Positions 44,050-57,560 are shown, counted from the stretch's first letter. The stretch: 64,000 nucleotides of DNA from Prorocentrum cordatum (GCA_963575745.1 CAUYUJ010014359.1:152264-216263); one strand, 5' to 3'. The notes: generated by a model from the sequence alone, not told the origin. A program made the numbers and translations.

Positions 44050-44760
44050 TAATTTACGAACGGCTGTCTTGCTGATTTACGTTTTGAAATGTCTTCATTG
44101 AAAGCTCAACGATGTCCAAGCCACATTCGATTTACATCCTGTGAACCTGTGGTATGCCCCGATCTTCTTATTGAATTCCTGTGAGTTCCGATTCAAAGCA
44201 GTCTGACAAATCCTGAACCTGGGGTCTCTGTCAATTCATGTTGAATGCCCGTCGGTTGCCTAGTCGGTTTCCTAGCCAACTCAAATGAGAATCCTTTGGA
44301 TCCTGCGTCTGTTCCATCCCGATCGACTTCCCACTGGTCCCCAATTCAAGTCCAATTGAAGTCCTCTGGCACTGGTTATTGCTGCAGTCCCATTGAATTC
44401 CTGTATGGGGCCTTATGCAAATTCGATTGTCATCCTCTGATTTAGGGGGCCTGGTTCCTTCCGGTTGAATTCATTTAGGCGGGTCAATCACATCCTAAAG
44501 AAATCATGTGAGCCAGGGGTCAGATTTCTTGACTTCCTTCTGGATACGTATTCGAATACAATTGAAATTTCTCTGCTTCTCTAGCGGGCTCCAACCCTGT
44601 TGAATTATTTTTTTGCTCCTTATGCAATTCCAATGAACACTCTGGACCCACGGCCTGCGCAATTTCACATGTATTCCATTTTGAGCCCGGTTCGCAACGA
44701 ACTGAATTCTTTTCAACCTGACGTCTGCTATTCCATGCCTTTTTTTTCAGCAGGACGTTG
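44050..44760. repeat. AT-richer degenerate repeat with TTGAATTCCTGT words
   Basis: TTGAATTCCTGT (44170, 44394), CTTATGCAAATTCGATTG (44411) and CTTATGCAATTCCAATG (44616) recur about 205 bases apart. This is an old tandem or dispersed repeat. No gene is seen. Confidence 0.5.
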
Positions 44761-44869
44761 TGTTAGTGTCGGTCCTGGTTCTCAAGCTCATCCTTTTCTC
44801 CACCAGATCTTCCTGCTTGGCGTCCTTCCATCACGGTCGCTACGATCACCGATACCACTTCCATTACTC

Positions 44870-45300
44870 GCACTCTAACAGTACGACTACGACTGCGACT
44901 ACGACTGCGAGTAGTAAATCGTACATTTTCTGCGACGACGACTACTACTACTGCTGCTGCGACTTCTACGGATACAACTGCACCACTGCTGCGACTGCCA
45001 CCGCCGCCTCTGCAACCCCCACCACGACCACCACCACCGCCCCCCTGACCCAGACAAGGTGTGGTGATGGTGGGGGGCTAGCACTGGTAGTAGTTGGGTG
45101 GTTGAGGTGGTACTGGTGGTACTAGCACTTGTAGTAGTCGCAGAAGTAGTCGTAACCGTGTAGCAATAGTCAATGTAGTCGTAGCAGGCGTGGTTGTAAT
45201 AGCACTAGCACTCGGCCTAGCACAATCACTCGCACCAGCACTAGCACTAGCACTAGTGCTGGTAGTTGTCGTGGTGGTGGCCGCAGTCGCGGCAAGAATA
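44870..45300. repeat. ACTACG and ACTAGC degenerate short repeats
   Basis: CGACTACGACTG words (44880-44990) and AGCACTAGCACT words (45070-45260) run with many substitutions. 45301-45739 is unassigned. Confidence 0.75.
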
Positions 45301-45739
45301 ATCTCGGTGGTGACAGCGAGAGCAGTCATGGTCCTAGCGATGGTCGTCATAAGCGCTGCAGCGCGGGGGTCTCTGAAATCCAGAGCATGGGGAGGAGGAG
45401 AACAATAAGGAGCAGCATAAGAAGACCACCGCCACCACTGCCACCATCACATCCTGACCTCGGGAGAAGGGTGGTGATGGTCATTTCGAGATTCGTAGTG
45501 GTGGTGGTGGCGCTGGCGGTGATAATCATTGCAGAAGTATTAATACCAGCAAAAGCAGTCACAAGTCGTGATAGCACTGAAAGGGTAAGATTGCGGTGTT
45601 GAGTCTAGTGGTAGTGTTGGGTTGGTGGTAGTGCTTGTGCTGCGAATTTCCCTTCTCCACCGAGGCCTCCTGGTTCGCATTGTGATCATCATCCCGTCAC
45701 GATCGCTACGATCATTGATACTGTGCCCATTCCACATAC

Positions 45740-46670
<931 letters not shown>

Positions 46671-46682
46671 TACTACTACAAA

Positions 46683-46955
46683 TTGGGACCTTCGTTGGAG
46701 CTCTGTATGGGGCCACGAAGCGCTGCACTGGGTATGGCGGGCGCATGTGGGCGGTAGCACTGGGGCCGTCGGTGGAGCACCCGAAGCGCTGTACTGCGTG
46801 TGGCGGACGTAGGCGGGCGGTAGCATTTGGGCCTTCGGTGGCGCTCTGTATGGGGACACGAAGCGCTGCACTGGGTATGGCGAACGCAGACGGGCGGAGC
46901 ACTTGGGCCGTCGGTGGAGCTCCCTATGGGGCCACGGGGCGCAATTCTGGTTGGT
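46683..46955 (-). repeat. 112-bp satellite units, reverse orientation
   Basis: GGGACCTTCGTTGGAGCTCT, GGGGCCACGAAGCGCTGCAC and GGGCGGTAGCA are reverse complements of the array motifs at 1-2155. About 2.5 units are present. Confidence 0.85.
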
Positions 46956-48179
46956 TTCGCCGGTGCTAAGAGTGAATTCAGCGTGGATTTGCGTCTTCGT
47001 TTTTCATTTTTATTTTCCTTTTTTCTGATATGCGCACGTCAATCGATCATGTGGCTCGGGCGTTCGTGTGAAAGCCGCGTGGCCAGCGGATTTCGAATGT
47101 CTTCCGTGCCCTTGATTCTTCCTCATCGTATTCATATATCTTATTCCTCTTGCCTGCATTGTTTTTCTCTTCATTTCCCTCCCGCTGCCATCTTCTTTTG
47201 TCAGGGCCTGCGGCAGGATCCAACAGGGTGCCGGGAAAGCTACAAGTGAGCTCGAGGAGAGTCCAGCAGGTCCCGAGAAGGATTGCAAGCAGGCCTAGGG
47301 TGCCAAGACAGGCTTTGTAGGGGTCCAAAACAACTTGCAGACCTGTCTCCTCGCATATGTTCTGACGCGTTTCGGCCGTGGTCCGCGGGATTATTCTGTT
47401 CATCCGCCTTTTTGCGTTCATTTCCGACGCCTCGCGTATTTCCGCCAGCCAAGGCAAAAGCAATCACCAGGCGAGTTGCCTCGATCAGCATGTGTAGCAG
47501 CATGCGGCGCCGCAGCGAACCGAATGCGTTTTCACTGGTTCTGTACGGGAGGGGGACGAGGAGGTGGAGGAAGCGAAGGAACAAATATGGTGGCGAAGGA
47601 CCAGTAGTAACGAAAGAACAGGAACAGCAAAAGGATGGACGCGTGCTGGAGGAAACAGCAACATGCTAGAGCATGAGAAGGTCGGAAGGATGATGGGGGA
47701 CCTGAGGGGGGGGGGGGGGGTACGGGGAGCCAGGGGGAGGTGGCAGCCGCGTTGGTGATCCGCGCAGAACACCAGTGCGCCGCATCCTTTCGTAAACGAG
47801 GATGCAGGAATGTGCCGGATGGGGAGGTGGGGGGAGCGCGGGGGAGGTAGGAGGGCACGGGGGTAAGAACACTCAGGACGAAGCAGTTCCAGAGACGGTG
47901 CCCAGGCAAATTGTGTTGATCAGAAACGTGTGCCAGCATGGTGCTCAACCAAGAGGGCGACGCTGTTTACGTTAGAAACGTGAGGACGGCGCAGAAGGAA
48001 TCGGCTGATCGACAGCAGCGGGGAAGGAGGGCAAGGAGGAGGATGACGAGGAAACGGAGGAGGGGCGGGATGAGGACGAGGAGTAGGAAAAAGGAAGGAT
48101 GGGAGAGAAAAAGTCACGACGACGGCCAGAATCAATCATGGAGGATTTTGTTTGTTTTTCGCACACGGCTCTTGTTAGA
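46956..48179. other. Spacer; part is an inverted relative of 51.5-51.7 kb
   Basis: 47200-47340 has CCAAGA-family words. 47660-47790 (AGAGCATGAGAAGGTCGGAA, GTTGGTGATCCGCGCAGAAC) resembles the reverse complement of 51.52-51.69 kb. No firm gene. Confidence 0.45.
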
Positions 48180-48570
48180 AGCCCCTTGGGGTGATTTGTG
48201 GGCCATTGTGGAGCTGATTTGGAGCCATTTTGGGAGACCCTACGGGGTCCTCTTGAGGCTGTTTCGGGCCTCCTTGGGATCCTCTTCGGGGTCTCGTGGG
48301 CCCGTCTTGGAGGCCTTGGGGGCCCTCTCGGGGCCATCTTGGAAACGCCGTCAGTCAAAGAACACGGGGGGGGGTCCTTGCAGCGTCCCCTCTCTGGAGC
48401 CGCCCACGTCGCCTTTTGGCGCTCTCTTGGGGCGTTCTTCGGCTGCTCTTGAACGCTCTCGGCGCCGTCTTGGGGCGTGTCGGGTTCTTCTGGAGGGCCA
48501 TCTCAGGCCAGCGTGGCCATCTTGAGGCCTCAAGAGCCCATGGAAAACGAAAAGGCGACGATACATAACA
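48180..48570 (-). repeat. CCAAGA-family repeat, reverse orientation
   Basis: CTTGGGGTGATTTGTGGGCC and CTTGGAGGCCTTGGGGGCCC words mark it. An 11-base match to the spliced leader (48223-48233) falls within this repeat and is taken as chance. Confidence 0.7.
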
Positions 48571-48597
48571 CATAGCACGCAATGGTTGTCACTTTTT

Positions 48598-49740
48598 CCC
48601 GGGAAGGGCGTAGGCCCAGGGTTCTCTTTTAGTATGTAAACATGTCCCGGGTGCCCAACTTGAAGGAGGCCGGCGGATTCTTTCCCTGATAAATATCGAG
48701 GTCGAAGGAGGCCGGCGGATTAAAACTTGATGATGTCTCAGGCGAAACGCTTGTTTTTGAAATCCCGATCGATAAATCACAGGGTGCGGGACGCCTCAGC
48801 ACGACCACACCCCCGGCATGACCACACCCCAGCACGACCACGCCCAGCACGACCACGCCCCAGCACGACCACACCCCAGCACGACCACACCCCAGCACGA
48901 CCACACCCCAGCACGACCACACCCCAACACGACCACACCCCAGCACCAGCACGACCACACCCCAGCACGACCCGATCGATAAATCACAGGGTGCGGACCA
49001 CCCCAGCACGACCACACCCCAGCACGACCCCACCCCAGCACGACCCCACCCCAGCACGACCACGCCCAAGCACGACCACACCCCAGCACGACCACACCCC
49101 AGCACGACCCCACCCAGCACGACCCCACCCCAGCACGACCCCACCCTAGCACGACCACGCCCCAGCACGACCGCACCCCAGAACGACCACACCCTAGCAC
49201 GACCCCACCCAAGCACGACCCCACCCCAGCACGACCACACCCCAGCACGACCACACCCCAGCAGGACCCCACCCCAGCACGACCCCACCCCAGCAAGACC
49301 ACACCCCAGCACGACCACACTCCAGCACGACCTCACCACAGCACGACCACACCCCAGCGCGACCACGCCCCAGCACGACCACGCCCCAGCACGACCACGC
49401 CCCAGCACGACCACCCCCCAGCACGACCACCCCCCAGCACGACCACCCCCCAGCACGACCACCCCCAAGCACGACCACACCCCAGCACGACCACTCCCCA
49501 GCACGACCACACCGCCTTGGTTGAGTGGTTGCCTGTCGTCGTGGAATGTTTCGTGGGGTGTCTCGTGGAATGTTTCGCGGGGTGTCTCGTGGAATGTTTC
49601 GTGAGGTGTCTCGTGGAATGTTTCGTGAGGTGTCTCGTGGGATGTTTCGTGAAGTGTCTCGTGGGATGTTTCGTGAGGGTGTTGCCCAGTTGGGTATCGT
49701 GAAAACGTGTCCATGCTCCACATGTCTATATTCCTTTCCG
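48598..49740. repeat. 1.15-kb duplicated element, copy 1 (minisatellite core)
   Basis: It starts at GGAAGGGCGTAGGCCCAGGG, carries two GAAGGAGGCCGGCGGATT blocks, ATGTCTCAGGCGAAACGC and two CCCGATCGATAAATCACAGG blocks. A CAGCACGACCACACCC minisatellite (about 48790-49510) follows, then six 24-base units (GTGTCTCGTGGAATGTTTCG). It ends near TTTCCGGGTTCGTGGGTC. The copy at 52308-53467 has the same order. Long frames of HDHTPARPHP type are repeat artefacts. Confidence 0.9.
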
Positions 49741-51170
49741 GGTTCGTGGGTCCATCATGTTTTGTCTTGGAGGCCTCCTTGGAGAGCTCGAAGGGCACGC
49801 GGGGCCGTCTTGAAGCGGTCTTGACGACTCTCAGAGGCATGTTGGAGGCTATTCGGAATCGTCCTGGGATGCATTGAGCGATATTGGAGGCGTATCTGGG
49901 CTCCTTGCAGCCATCTCGGATACATTTTGGGCCGTATTGGGCGCTCCAACGACCCGCGGCTACCTTCCCGCGCGTGAAGGATTGGGCGGGGAAATGGGGA
50001 ACCGTGTCTATGAAGGGGAAGAGTGGGCTTGGATGAATTATTTCGTCACGCCGCTCACGCTTAAAGGGGTGCTGGGATTCCTGCCTCCCTCCGGCCCTCT
50101 CCTGCGGCGTGCCCCACCCACTCCCTGTGACTTCTCCCCCCCCCCCCCCCCTCCTTCCAGGCTCCGCGCGCGGCCTAGTGAAAACTTCGGGGAGAAAAAC
50201 AAAAACTCGTTTTGAATACCTCTCCGAATTCTTGGTGGATTTTTCCTTGGGCGCGCGCATCGAAAAAACACGCGCGGAAAAATCCGGAGGACGCCCGGAA
50301 AAATTCACGCGGTTTCCGGGGCAAATTCACATTTGGATTTGGAAAAATCCGGGCAGAATTCACTCGAGAATCCGGGATAGTATTCCCAGGCGGCCGTGGA
50401 AAAATCCCACCAGCCATGCAGAGCGTGGGTGGTGGTTTAACGGGCTAGCTTATCCGCGCGCTTCTCCCTGGCAGGGACGGGGACCCCCCCCTGCCCTCTC
50501 GTCCCCGGGCGTGGGCAGAGAGTGACCGCGGGGCGGTGGAGTGCCCGAAATGGCCGAAGATGGCTCCAAAGGAACCGCAGGCAACCCGAGAAGGATTCCG
50601 AGATCGCTCCATATACTTGCAGATGGTGCAATATTGCTTCCAATGCGCCTCCAAGCCCCCTCAAGACCGCTTCGTGGCAGCCCGCAATTGTCTTTCGAGC
50701 TCTTGAAGGAGGCCTCCAACAGGTTCAACTCCTTTTACAATCACTGTGCGCTTCAATGTTTTCCTTCTCGCCTTTTTGCTTTCCGTAGTTTCTAGAGGCC
50801 TCGAGATGGCTGCGAGTTGGTTTGAACTTGCTTTGAGAGGGGGCCACCAGGGCCCAAGTCGGCTCCAAGAGCGCCAAAGAGCGGCCCAAAACGCTTCAAG
50901 GGCGTCGCAAGAGGGCCGCATTTGGCGACTGGGGGGCTCGAGAAGGAATGGGGCGTTGCTAGGGCCCCACTTCTTTGACCGACGGCTTCAAGATGGCCCC
51001 AGGAGGACCCCCAAGGTTTCCTAGAGGGGCCCAGGAGATCCCCGAAACGACCCGAAGAGGGCCCCAAGGGGCTCCAAGACAGCCGCCAAAGGCAGCCAGA
51101 ATTGCCCTGAGAGAGCGCCTCGGCGGCACTGATATGACGACGTTGATGGGGCGCCCCGCAGGCACCTAAA
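49741..51170. repeat. CCAAGA-family fragments and spacer
   Basis: 49740-49960 carries reversed words (GTCTTGGAGGCCTCCTTGG). About 50500-51170 carries forward words (AAGAGGGCCCCAAGGGGCTCC) with a T-rich spacer (50735-50800). 49961-50500 shows no gene; it contains AAAAATCCGG/GGAAAAATTC words (50270-50410). Confidence 0.6.
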
Positions 51171-52307
51171 GCGAACGACTCGAGATCCTCGATGATTGAT
51201 GCCCGTCGTCGTCAGCGTGTTTTTTCCTCTCTATCCTGTATCTTTCCCTTCCTTTTTCCTCCTCCTCCTCCTCGTCCCTCTTCTGTGACCTCCTCCTTTT
51301 TTCTGTTCCCTCCCCGTTCCCGTGCATCTTCCGATTAATTACTCCTGCACCCTTTTCTTTTCCCTAATGTAACGGTTGTCCTCGTTTTCTCTTGCGTTGC
51401 ACGTTGCTTCACTTCGCTTTCATGCTTAGCGCAACTCGTTTGGGATTCGAGTCTGCAAATGCTTTCTTCAGCATGTTCTTGCCCCTCCTATTTCCTCCTA
51501 CTTCCTCCTGATCCTTGATCCTCCCACCTCTTCCTACGCCCTCGCTGGTGAGGGCGCACGGCGCACGCGCGTTCCGCACGGATCACTGGTGCGCCTTTTG
51601 CCTCCCTCAGGCTTGTTGTGATTCTTCCTACCTCCCCCAAGCTCCTCTTCCGTGTTCCTACCTGCTCATGCTCTTGCACGTTTCCAGTTTTTCCTACCCC
51701 CATGCTCCTTCTCTTCGCCGTGTTCATTATGATTTTCAGTTTCCGCCCTCCTTTCCTTTGCTCCGCTTCCTGCAGCTCATCATCCGCGAATGCGGATGCG
51801 GCTCGCTATTTTCGCCGCTTGCCCGATTACCCGGCCTTGATCAGGGCGACTCGCCTTGCGGTTGTTCATGGGTTGGCTCGCGAGGATTTGAGCAACGCGT
51901 CAATGATTTCACCGGGCGTCTAGGCGTTATTGTTGGCGTCTGGGCGTTGCCGTCGGGGTTTACCGCGGGCCAGTATGATTAACAATTGCAAGCGGCGCGT
52001 TGGCAGGCATTCGCCTTCCTGGAGACATCTGTCTGGTTTCGCAGTGACCTTCTTTCGCACTGCTCGTCTCCAGTTTGCGGTTGTATGTTTGTAGCCCTTG
52101 GCTGAGCTCCATCAGACGGCTATAATTCCGCTGCCCTCGCTCGATGCATGACCGCCCCCGCGACAATGCTCGTGAACTTTCTGGTGGGCTGATTATTTGT
52201 GGTTTTCTCTGCAGTTGGACTGCGGGCGGAACGCGGGCGCCGCTTATGCAGCATTCCATTGTTCGTTTTCCTCTGAGGGCATCCGCAGTGGATTTTGCGC
52301 GCGCTTG
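51171..52307. other. Pyrimidine-rich spacer without a recognised gene
   Basis: Many CCTCCTAC and TTCCT words. 51.52-51.69 kb is the inverted partner of 47.66-47.79 kb. Nothing coding is convincing. Confidence 0.5.
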
Positions 52308-53467
52308 TCCCGGCAAGGGCGTAGGCCCAGGGTTCTCTTTTAGTATGTAAACATGTCCCCGGTGCCAAACTTGAAGGAGGCCGGCGGATTCTTTCCCTGA
52401 TAAATATCGAGGTCGAAGGAGGCCGGCGGATTCAAATCTGAGGATGTCTCAGGCGAAACGCTTGTTTTTGAAATCCCGATCGATAAATCACAGGGCGCGG
52501 GGCACCTCAGCGCGACCACGCCCCCAGCATGACCGCGCCCCAGCACGACCACGCCGAGCGCGACCGCGCCCCAGCACGACCACACCCCAGCACGACCGCA
52601 CCCCAGCACGACCGCACCCCAGCACGACCACACCCCATCACGACCACACCCCAGCACCAACGCGACCATACCCCAGCACGACCCGATCGATAAATCACAG
52701 GGCGCGGACCACCCCAGCACGACCACACCCCAGCGCGACCCCGCCCCAGCACGACCCCACCCCAGCACGACCACGCCCCAACGCGACCACACCCCAGCAC
52801 GACCACACCCCGGCACGACCGCACCCCAGCACGACCCCACCCCAGCACGACCCCACCCTAGCACGACCACACCCCAGCACGACCACACCCCAGAACGACC
52901 ACGCCCCAGCACGACCCCACCCAAGCACGACCCCACCCCAGCACGACCATACCACAGCACGACCACACCCCAGCACGACCCGACCCCAGCACGACCCTAC
53001 CCCAGCAAGACCACACCCCAGCACGACCACACCCCAGCACGACCTCACCACAGCACGACCACACCCCAGCACGACCACGCCCCAGCACGACCACGCCCCA
53101 GCACGACCACGCCCCAGCACGACCAACCCCCAGCACGACCACCCCCCCAGCACGACCACCCCCCAGCACGACCACCCCCCAGCACGACCACACCCCAGCA
53201 CGAACCACACCCCAGCACGACCACTCCCCAGCACGACCACACCGCCTTGGTTGAGTGGTTGCCTGTCGTCGTGGAATGTTTCGTGGGGTGTCTCGTGGAA
53301 TGTTTCGCGGGGTGTCTCGTGGAATGTTTCGCGAGGTGTCTCGTGGGATGTTTCGTGAGGTGTCTCGTGGGATGTTTCGTGAAGTGTCTCGTGGGATGTT
53401 TCGTGAGGTGTTGCCCAGTTGGGTATCGTGAAAACGTGTCCATGCTCCACATGTCTATATCCCTTTC
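52308..53467. repeat. 1.15-kb duplicated element, copy 2
   Basis: The same order as copy 1 is visible: GGCAAGGGCGTAGGCCCAGG, the two GGAGGCCGGCGGATT blocks, the CGATCGATAAATCACAGGG blocks, the CAGCACGACC minisatellite (about 52510-53240) and six 24-base TCTCGTGG units. It ends TTTCCGGGTTCGTGGGTCGA. By eye the flanks are above 90% identical to copy 1, 3.71 kb away in direct orientation. Confidence 0.9.
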
Positions 53468-53589
53468 CGGGTTCGTGGGTCGATCATATTTTTTTGTTGG
53501 GCAGATCAGTTCAATAAGATCTGTTGTTGTATGGCACGAGACCACTAAAATGAAATTGGAAAAGGAAAAAATATCCACGCGTCCCTTCA

Positions 53590-54120
53590 TAGCCCTGGGC
53601 GAAGCCAAATTCTGGGCGTGGCTGACGCATGCGGGCGGTAGCACTGGGACCTTCGGTGGAGCTCCGTATGGGGCCACGAAGCGCTGCACTGGGCGTGGCT
53701 GACGCATGCGGGCGGTAGCACTGGGACCTTCGGTGGAGCTCCGTATGGGGCCACGAAGCGCTGCACTGGGCGTGGCGGACGCATGCGGGCGGTAGCACTG
53801 GGACCTTCGGTGGAGCTCCCTATGCGGCCACGAAGCGGTGTACTGGGTGCGGCGGGCGCATGCGGGCGGTAACGTTGGGACCGTGGGTGGAGCCGCCCAT
53901 GGGGCCACGAGGCGCTATTCTGGTTATGGCGAACGCATGCGGGCGGTAGCACTGGGGCCGTCGGTGGAGCCTTCTTTGGGGCCACGAAGCGATGTACTGA
54001 GTGGGGGGACGCATGCGCGCGGTAGCGCTGATACCTTCGGTGGAGCTCCCTATGGGGCCGCTGTACTGGATGTGGCGGACGCATGCGGGCGGTAGCGCTG
54101 GGACCTTGGGTGGAGCTCCC
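53590..54120 (-). repeat. 112-bp satellite units, reverse orientation, up to the gap
   Basis: About five units with GCATGCGGGCGGTAGCACTG, GGGACCTTCGGTGGAGCTCC and GGGGCCACGAAGCGCTGCAC. The block runs straight into the N gap, so the array is probably longer than shown. Confidence 0.9.
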
Positions 54121-54220
54121 NNNNNNNNNNNNNNNNNNNNNNNNNNNNNNNNNNNNNNNNNNNNNNNNNNNNNNNNNNNNNNNNNNNNNNNNNNNNNNNN
54201 NNNNNNNNNNNNNNNNNNNN
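54121..54220. other. Assembly gap (100 N)
   Basis: Exactly 100 N bases, a conventional placeholder; the true length is unknown. Confidence 1.
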
Positions 54221-54284
54221 AGGGGGGGAGAAGGAGGAGGAGTAGGAAGGGGAGGAGGGGAAGTTTGTTGATTTTGGTGGCGAC

Positions 54285-54515
54285 GATGCTGGATCAAGAT
54301 CATGCTGATGATGACATTGATGATGCTTATCATGATGATGACGGTGATGATGATGCTGATGATGCTGATGATCATGCTGGCGATGATGATGATGCTGCTG
54401 CTGATGCTCATGTCGATGGTGATGATGCTGACTATGATGCTGCTGATGATATGATGATAGTGTCGATGATATGGTGGTGATGACGATGCTGCTGCTGCTG
54501 CTGATGATGATGATT

Positions 54516-54589
<74 letters not shown>

Positions 54590-54650
54590 CATGTTCATGA
54601 TGGTTTTGGTCATGGTGGGGTGGTGGTGATGATGATGATGCTGATGATGA
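54285..54650. repeat. GAT microsatellite
   Basis: GATGATGCTGATGAT words become a nearly pure GAT run (about 54505-54590). Confidence 0.95.
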
Positions 54651-54859
54651 TGGAGGAGGAGGAGGCCAGGGCGATGGAGGAAGGAGGACGGAGTGAGGGG
54701 GGAAAGAGGAGGTCAGGAGGTGAGTAGAAGGCAGAGGAGGAGGAGGCGGAGGGAGGAAGGGCAGGATCATGAAGTTCCCAAGGGTTACACCCAGACGACC
54801 CTGCCGGGTCGAAGGGTCCACGCCGCCGCCCATGACGACGATGACCGACGACGACGACG

Positions 54860-55019
54860 ACAGACGCTGAGGTCGACGGTCTGCCTGGCACGGGGGGAGC
54901 CGGGCCCTCGGTTGGCAACGGCTGGTGCGTCTCCGGCAGCCACAGCTCCAAGACCAAGGCGGGGGCTGGAGACTGGATGGAGGAGAAGCTCGAGGAACAA
55001 CTCAACTTCATTGACGCAG
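54860..55019 (+). CDS. Candidate internal exon, unknown product
   Basis: The frame reads DAEVDGLPGTGGAGPSVGNG, then SHSSKTKAGAGDW, then MEEKLEEQLNFIDA, and ends at a consensus donor GACGCAG/GTTTCC (55020). An acceptor CGACAG or GCTGAG lies near 54860-54868, and an in-frame TGA just upstream limits the exon. Codons are GC-ending. No family is recognised and no partner exon was found, so the evidence is coding look plus the donor. Confidence 0.35.
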
Positions 55020-55264
55020 GTTTCCCGAGGTTCACGACGATTTCCTTGGTCGGTGCCCGGCCCCCATCCACACGCCCCTGGCAGCGCCTCAGGCGCCACC
55101 CTCCGGCGCGCTTCGCGCGCCAGGGAGGTGGTGCGGGAAGTGGAGTGGGTCCAGTGCCAACCGAGCAAAAATCCGAGCTGATCTCTGGATGTTCATGTTT
55201 GCGTTTTTTGTTGTTCCCAACTATCCTGCGGTGTTAGGTCCTCGTTTGCCCGCTGCACCAGTCA

Positions 55265-55425
55265 ATCCTTTTGGCACACCCCTCACACGTTTCGCACCGA
55301 AGGCCACAGTGGCTGCGTCCGCATGCGCCCACCGCACCTAAGTCGGCGCACCCCTGAGACGTTTCGCGGCCCCATAGGGAGCTCGACCGGAGGCCCCAGT
55401 GGCTCGGTTCGGAGCAAATCGTGAG
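55265..55425 (+). repeat. Diverged satellite units, forward
   Basis: GGCACACCCCTCACACGTTTCG, GTCCGCATGCGCCCACC and CGGCCCCATAGGGAGCTCGA are eroded matches to the variant units at 3.86-4.19 kb. Confidence 0.7.
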
Positions 55426-55650
55426 GATATCTCAGGCGAGGCGCTGGCTTCAGCACTCGAGGGGGGGGGTGCCCGGGGGTATATCACAGGTCCGTTCGCG
55501 ATCAGATTGTATGCCTCAGGCGGTTTGCTCGTTTTGGAGGCCAGACTCGTCTGCGTTCAGAGCAGACTGTGAGGATGTCTCAGGCGAGGCCGTGGTTCCA
55601 ACACTCCAAGGGGGGCCGCCAGGGGTTATATCACGGGCCCGTTCGTGCCC
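55415..55650 (+). repeat. 149-bp tandem pair with TCTCAGGCGAGGC
   Basis: GTGAGGATATCTCAGGCGAGG (55421) and GTGAGGATGTCTCAGGCGAGG (55570) each precede a G-run and a GGTTATATCACGGGYCCGTTCG-like block. ATGTCTCAGGCGA also occurs in both 1.15-kb elements. Confidence 0.75.
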
Positions 55651-55689
55651 AGGATGTTCCACCCACACTCAGCCTCAACCATGTCCAGA

Positions 55690-56235
55690 CTCATTCATAA
55701 CTAGACACACTTGCATGTAGACTCACTCGTATGCAGACCCGCTGGCACCCAGGTGCACTCACACTTAGATTAACTCACACTCGGATTTATTCTCGTTCAT
55801 ATTCGCCAGCCCTCAGATTCGCTCATACGCAAACTCACTCGCACTCAGACCTATTCATACTCAGACTCATAACCATCATGATCATACTCAGACTCACCGA
55901 CACTCGGACCTACTCACATTCAGACTCAATCACACTCATATTCACCCCCCCTCTTTTTTGCCATTCTCCGACTCGCTCTGACTCAGACCCGCTAATACTC
56001 AGACTCGACTCGTCAGACTCATACTCGTACCCACTCACAGTCAGACATGCTCTCACCGACTCACTCACACACAGACTCACCCATACTCAGACTCCCTCCT
56101 GCTCAGGCGCACCAGACTCTCTCATACCATGTTCAGTCACACTCAAGTTCAATCATTCCTGGGATCACATTCAGACTCACTCACACTCAGATCACTCACG
56201 CCCAGATCCACTCACAGCCTTATCTTTTTTGATCG
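55690..56235 (+). repeat. CACTCAGACT minisatellite
   Basis: Degenerate 10-12-base CACTCAGACTCA words run for about 540 bases. A short relative lies at 2255-2300. Confidence 0.85.
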
Positions 56236-57270
56236 TTCAATGCTCCCTCGCTCTTCACCTGTGCTTCCCTCGTCTCTCCTGCAACATGTCCAGAGGAGGA
56301 GGATGACGAGGAGGAGGAGGAGGAATAGGAGGACGTCACTGAAGTCGTCGCTGTCATCATCGTCGTTTCGCCCGTCGTTTACGCGGACTCGCTGTCACAT
56401 CCAGATGCTCGCAGACAGGATTCTTCAGCGAGACGTGTCAGGAGTACGAGATGCACATGTGGGCATCTCCGCGTCGAGTCGTTATTTGTTTCGTTTTTTG
56501 TTGTTCGTGATGAGATCCGAGGGAGGAGAAGCAACACCACCAGCGGGTAACCTTCAGCGAGGAGGTCCACGATGCCTCTCTCATCTGGAGATTGCAGATG
56601 CCTTCAGCGGAGCGCCCGCAAGCAGAGACACCTCACCGCCAGGAGGACCCTCCCCAGCTTCTCGCGCTGGTGGTGGTTGTGCCTGTCTCGGTTCCCGGGA
56701 GAAGGCGCGCGGGATCAGCGCGCTCCCTGAGGTCATCGTCGGCCGGCTTTACTGATCTTCTGGGTTCTTTCGGAGGGTTTGTACTTGATTCGAGGGTGTA
56801 GGGGGGAGTCGGTGGTTGAGCCTCCTGGGTTGTCTTCGTCACCACGGTTGGGCCCGCCTCCACATCTCGGTCAGGATTCGCCGAAGAAGAGATCTGGAGT
56901 CGGTTTTGAGGTGGGTAGGAGAAGGAGGGGGAGGAAGAGGAGGAGGAGTTGAAGGAGGAGGCGGACGGGGAAGAGGGCGAGAGCGAGGAGGAGCGGGGGT
57001 ACCACTGTAAACCCTGGCACAACAACGATGTTGCAATACACCCTCCATTCAAGTTCCCCCTCTTCAAAAGTCAGTAGGGAATCTAATTTCACTGCGGGAA
57101 GTGATTCATTCAAAGACAACAGTTTGAGAATCTCCAGCCTTTCAACGCCACGCGTCAACGTGACCGTTGCGTCGCTACAGTACTAAATCGTGACAGAACA
57201 CCATTCCTGGATTCCAGCCCTACGACTCCTTGAATCCGCTTTAAACATTTAAGGCGAATGTGTGCGGGGC
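56236..57270. other. No confident gene
   Basis: GGA-rich words near 56290-56330 and 56920-57000. Several frames overlap on both strands without domains. Confidence 0.5.
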
Positions 57271-57560
57271 TAAGACGAGAGCCTCATTCTGAAAAGAAAT
57301 TGCCCTTCGTCTTTGAAACGGTTGTGAACGTTGGCGAGAATGCGCGCGGCGCCCAGGCGAGAGCCACATTTTGGAAAGGAGCCGCCCTCCATCTTTCCGA
57401 CAGCCGCACGTGTGTAGAGCGATTGTGCGCAAGGCCAAGGCTAGAGCCACATTGTGAAAAAGGGCCTGCCCTGCAAGTTTTGTCAACAGCAAAAATACGT
57501 GGCGCTAGCGCGTGAGCCACATTTTGATAATGAACCCGCTCTACATCCTTGAAGCCGTTG
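57271..57560 (+). repeat. 84-bp tandem repeat, about four copies
   Basis: GAGCC(A/T)CATT recurs at about 57275, 57360, 57444 and 57526, each followed by a GAAAAGGA-like word, GCCCT and an ATCTTTG-like word. All are moderately diverged. Confidence 0.75.

Noticed and set aside
47047-47463. 138-codon minus frame with an apparent membrane helix
   Set aside because: The helix part overlaps CCAAGA-family words, and no start context or splice sites support it.
48223-48233. Exact 11-base AGCCATTTTGG match to the spliced leader
   Set aside because: It lies inside a CCAAGA-family repeat where GGAGCC-TTTTG words recur, and the rest of the leader does not match.
48790-49510. CRISPR-like array of regular repeats
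   Set aside because: The 13-16-base CAGCACGACC units are contiguous with no unique spacers; it is a minisatellite in eukaryotic DNA.
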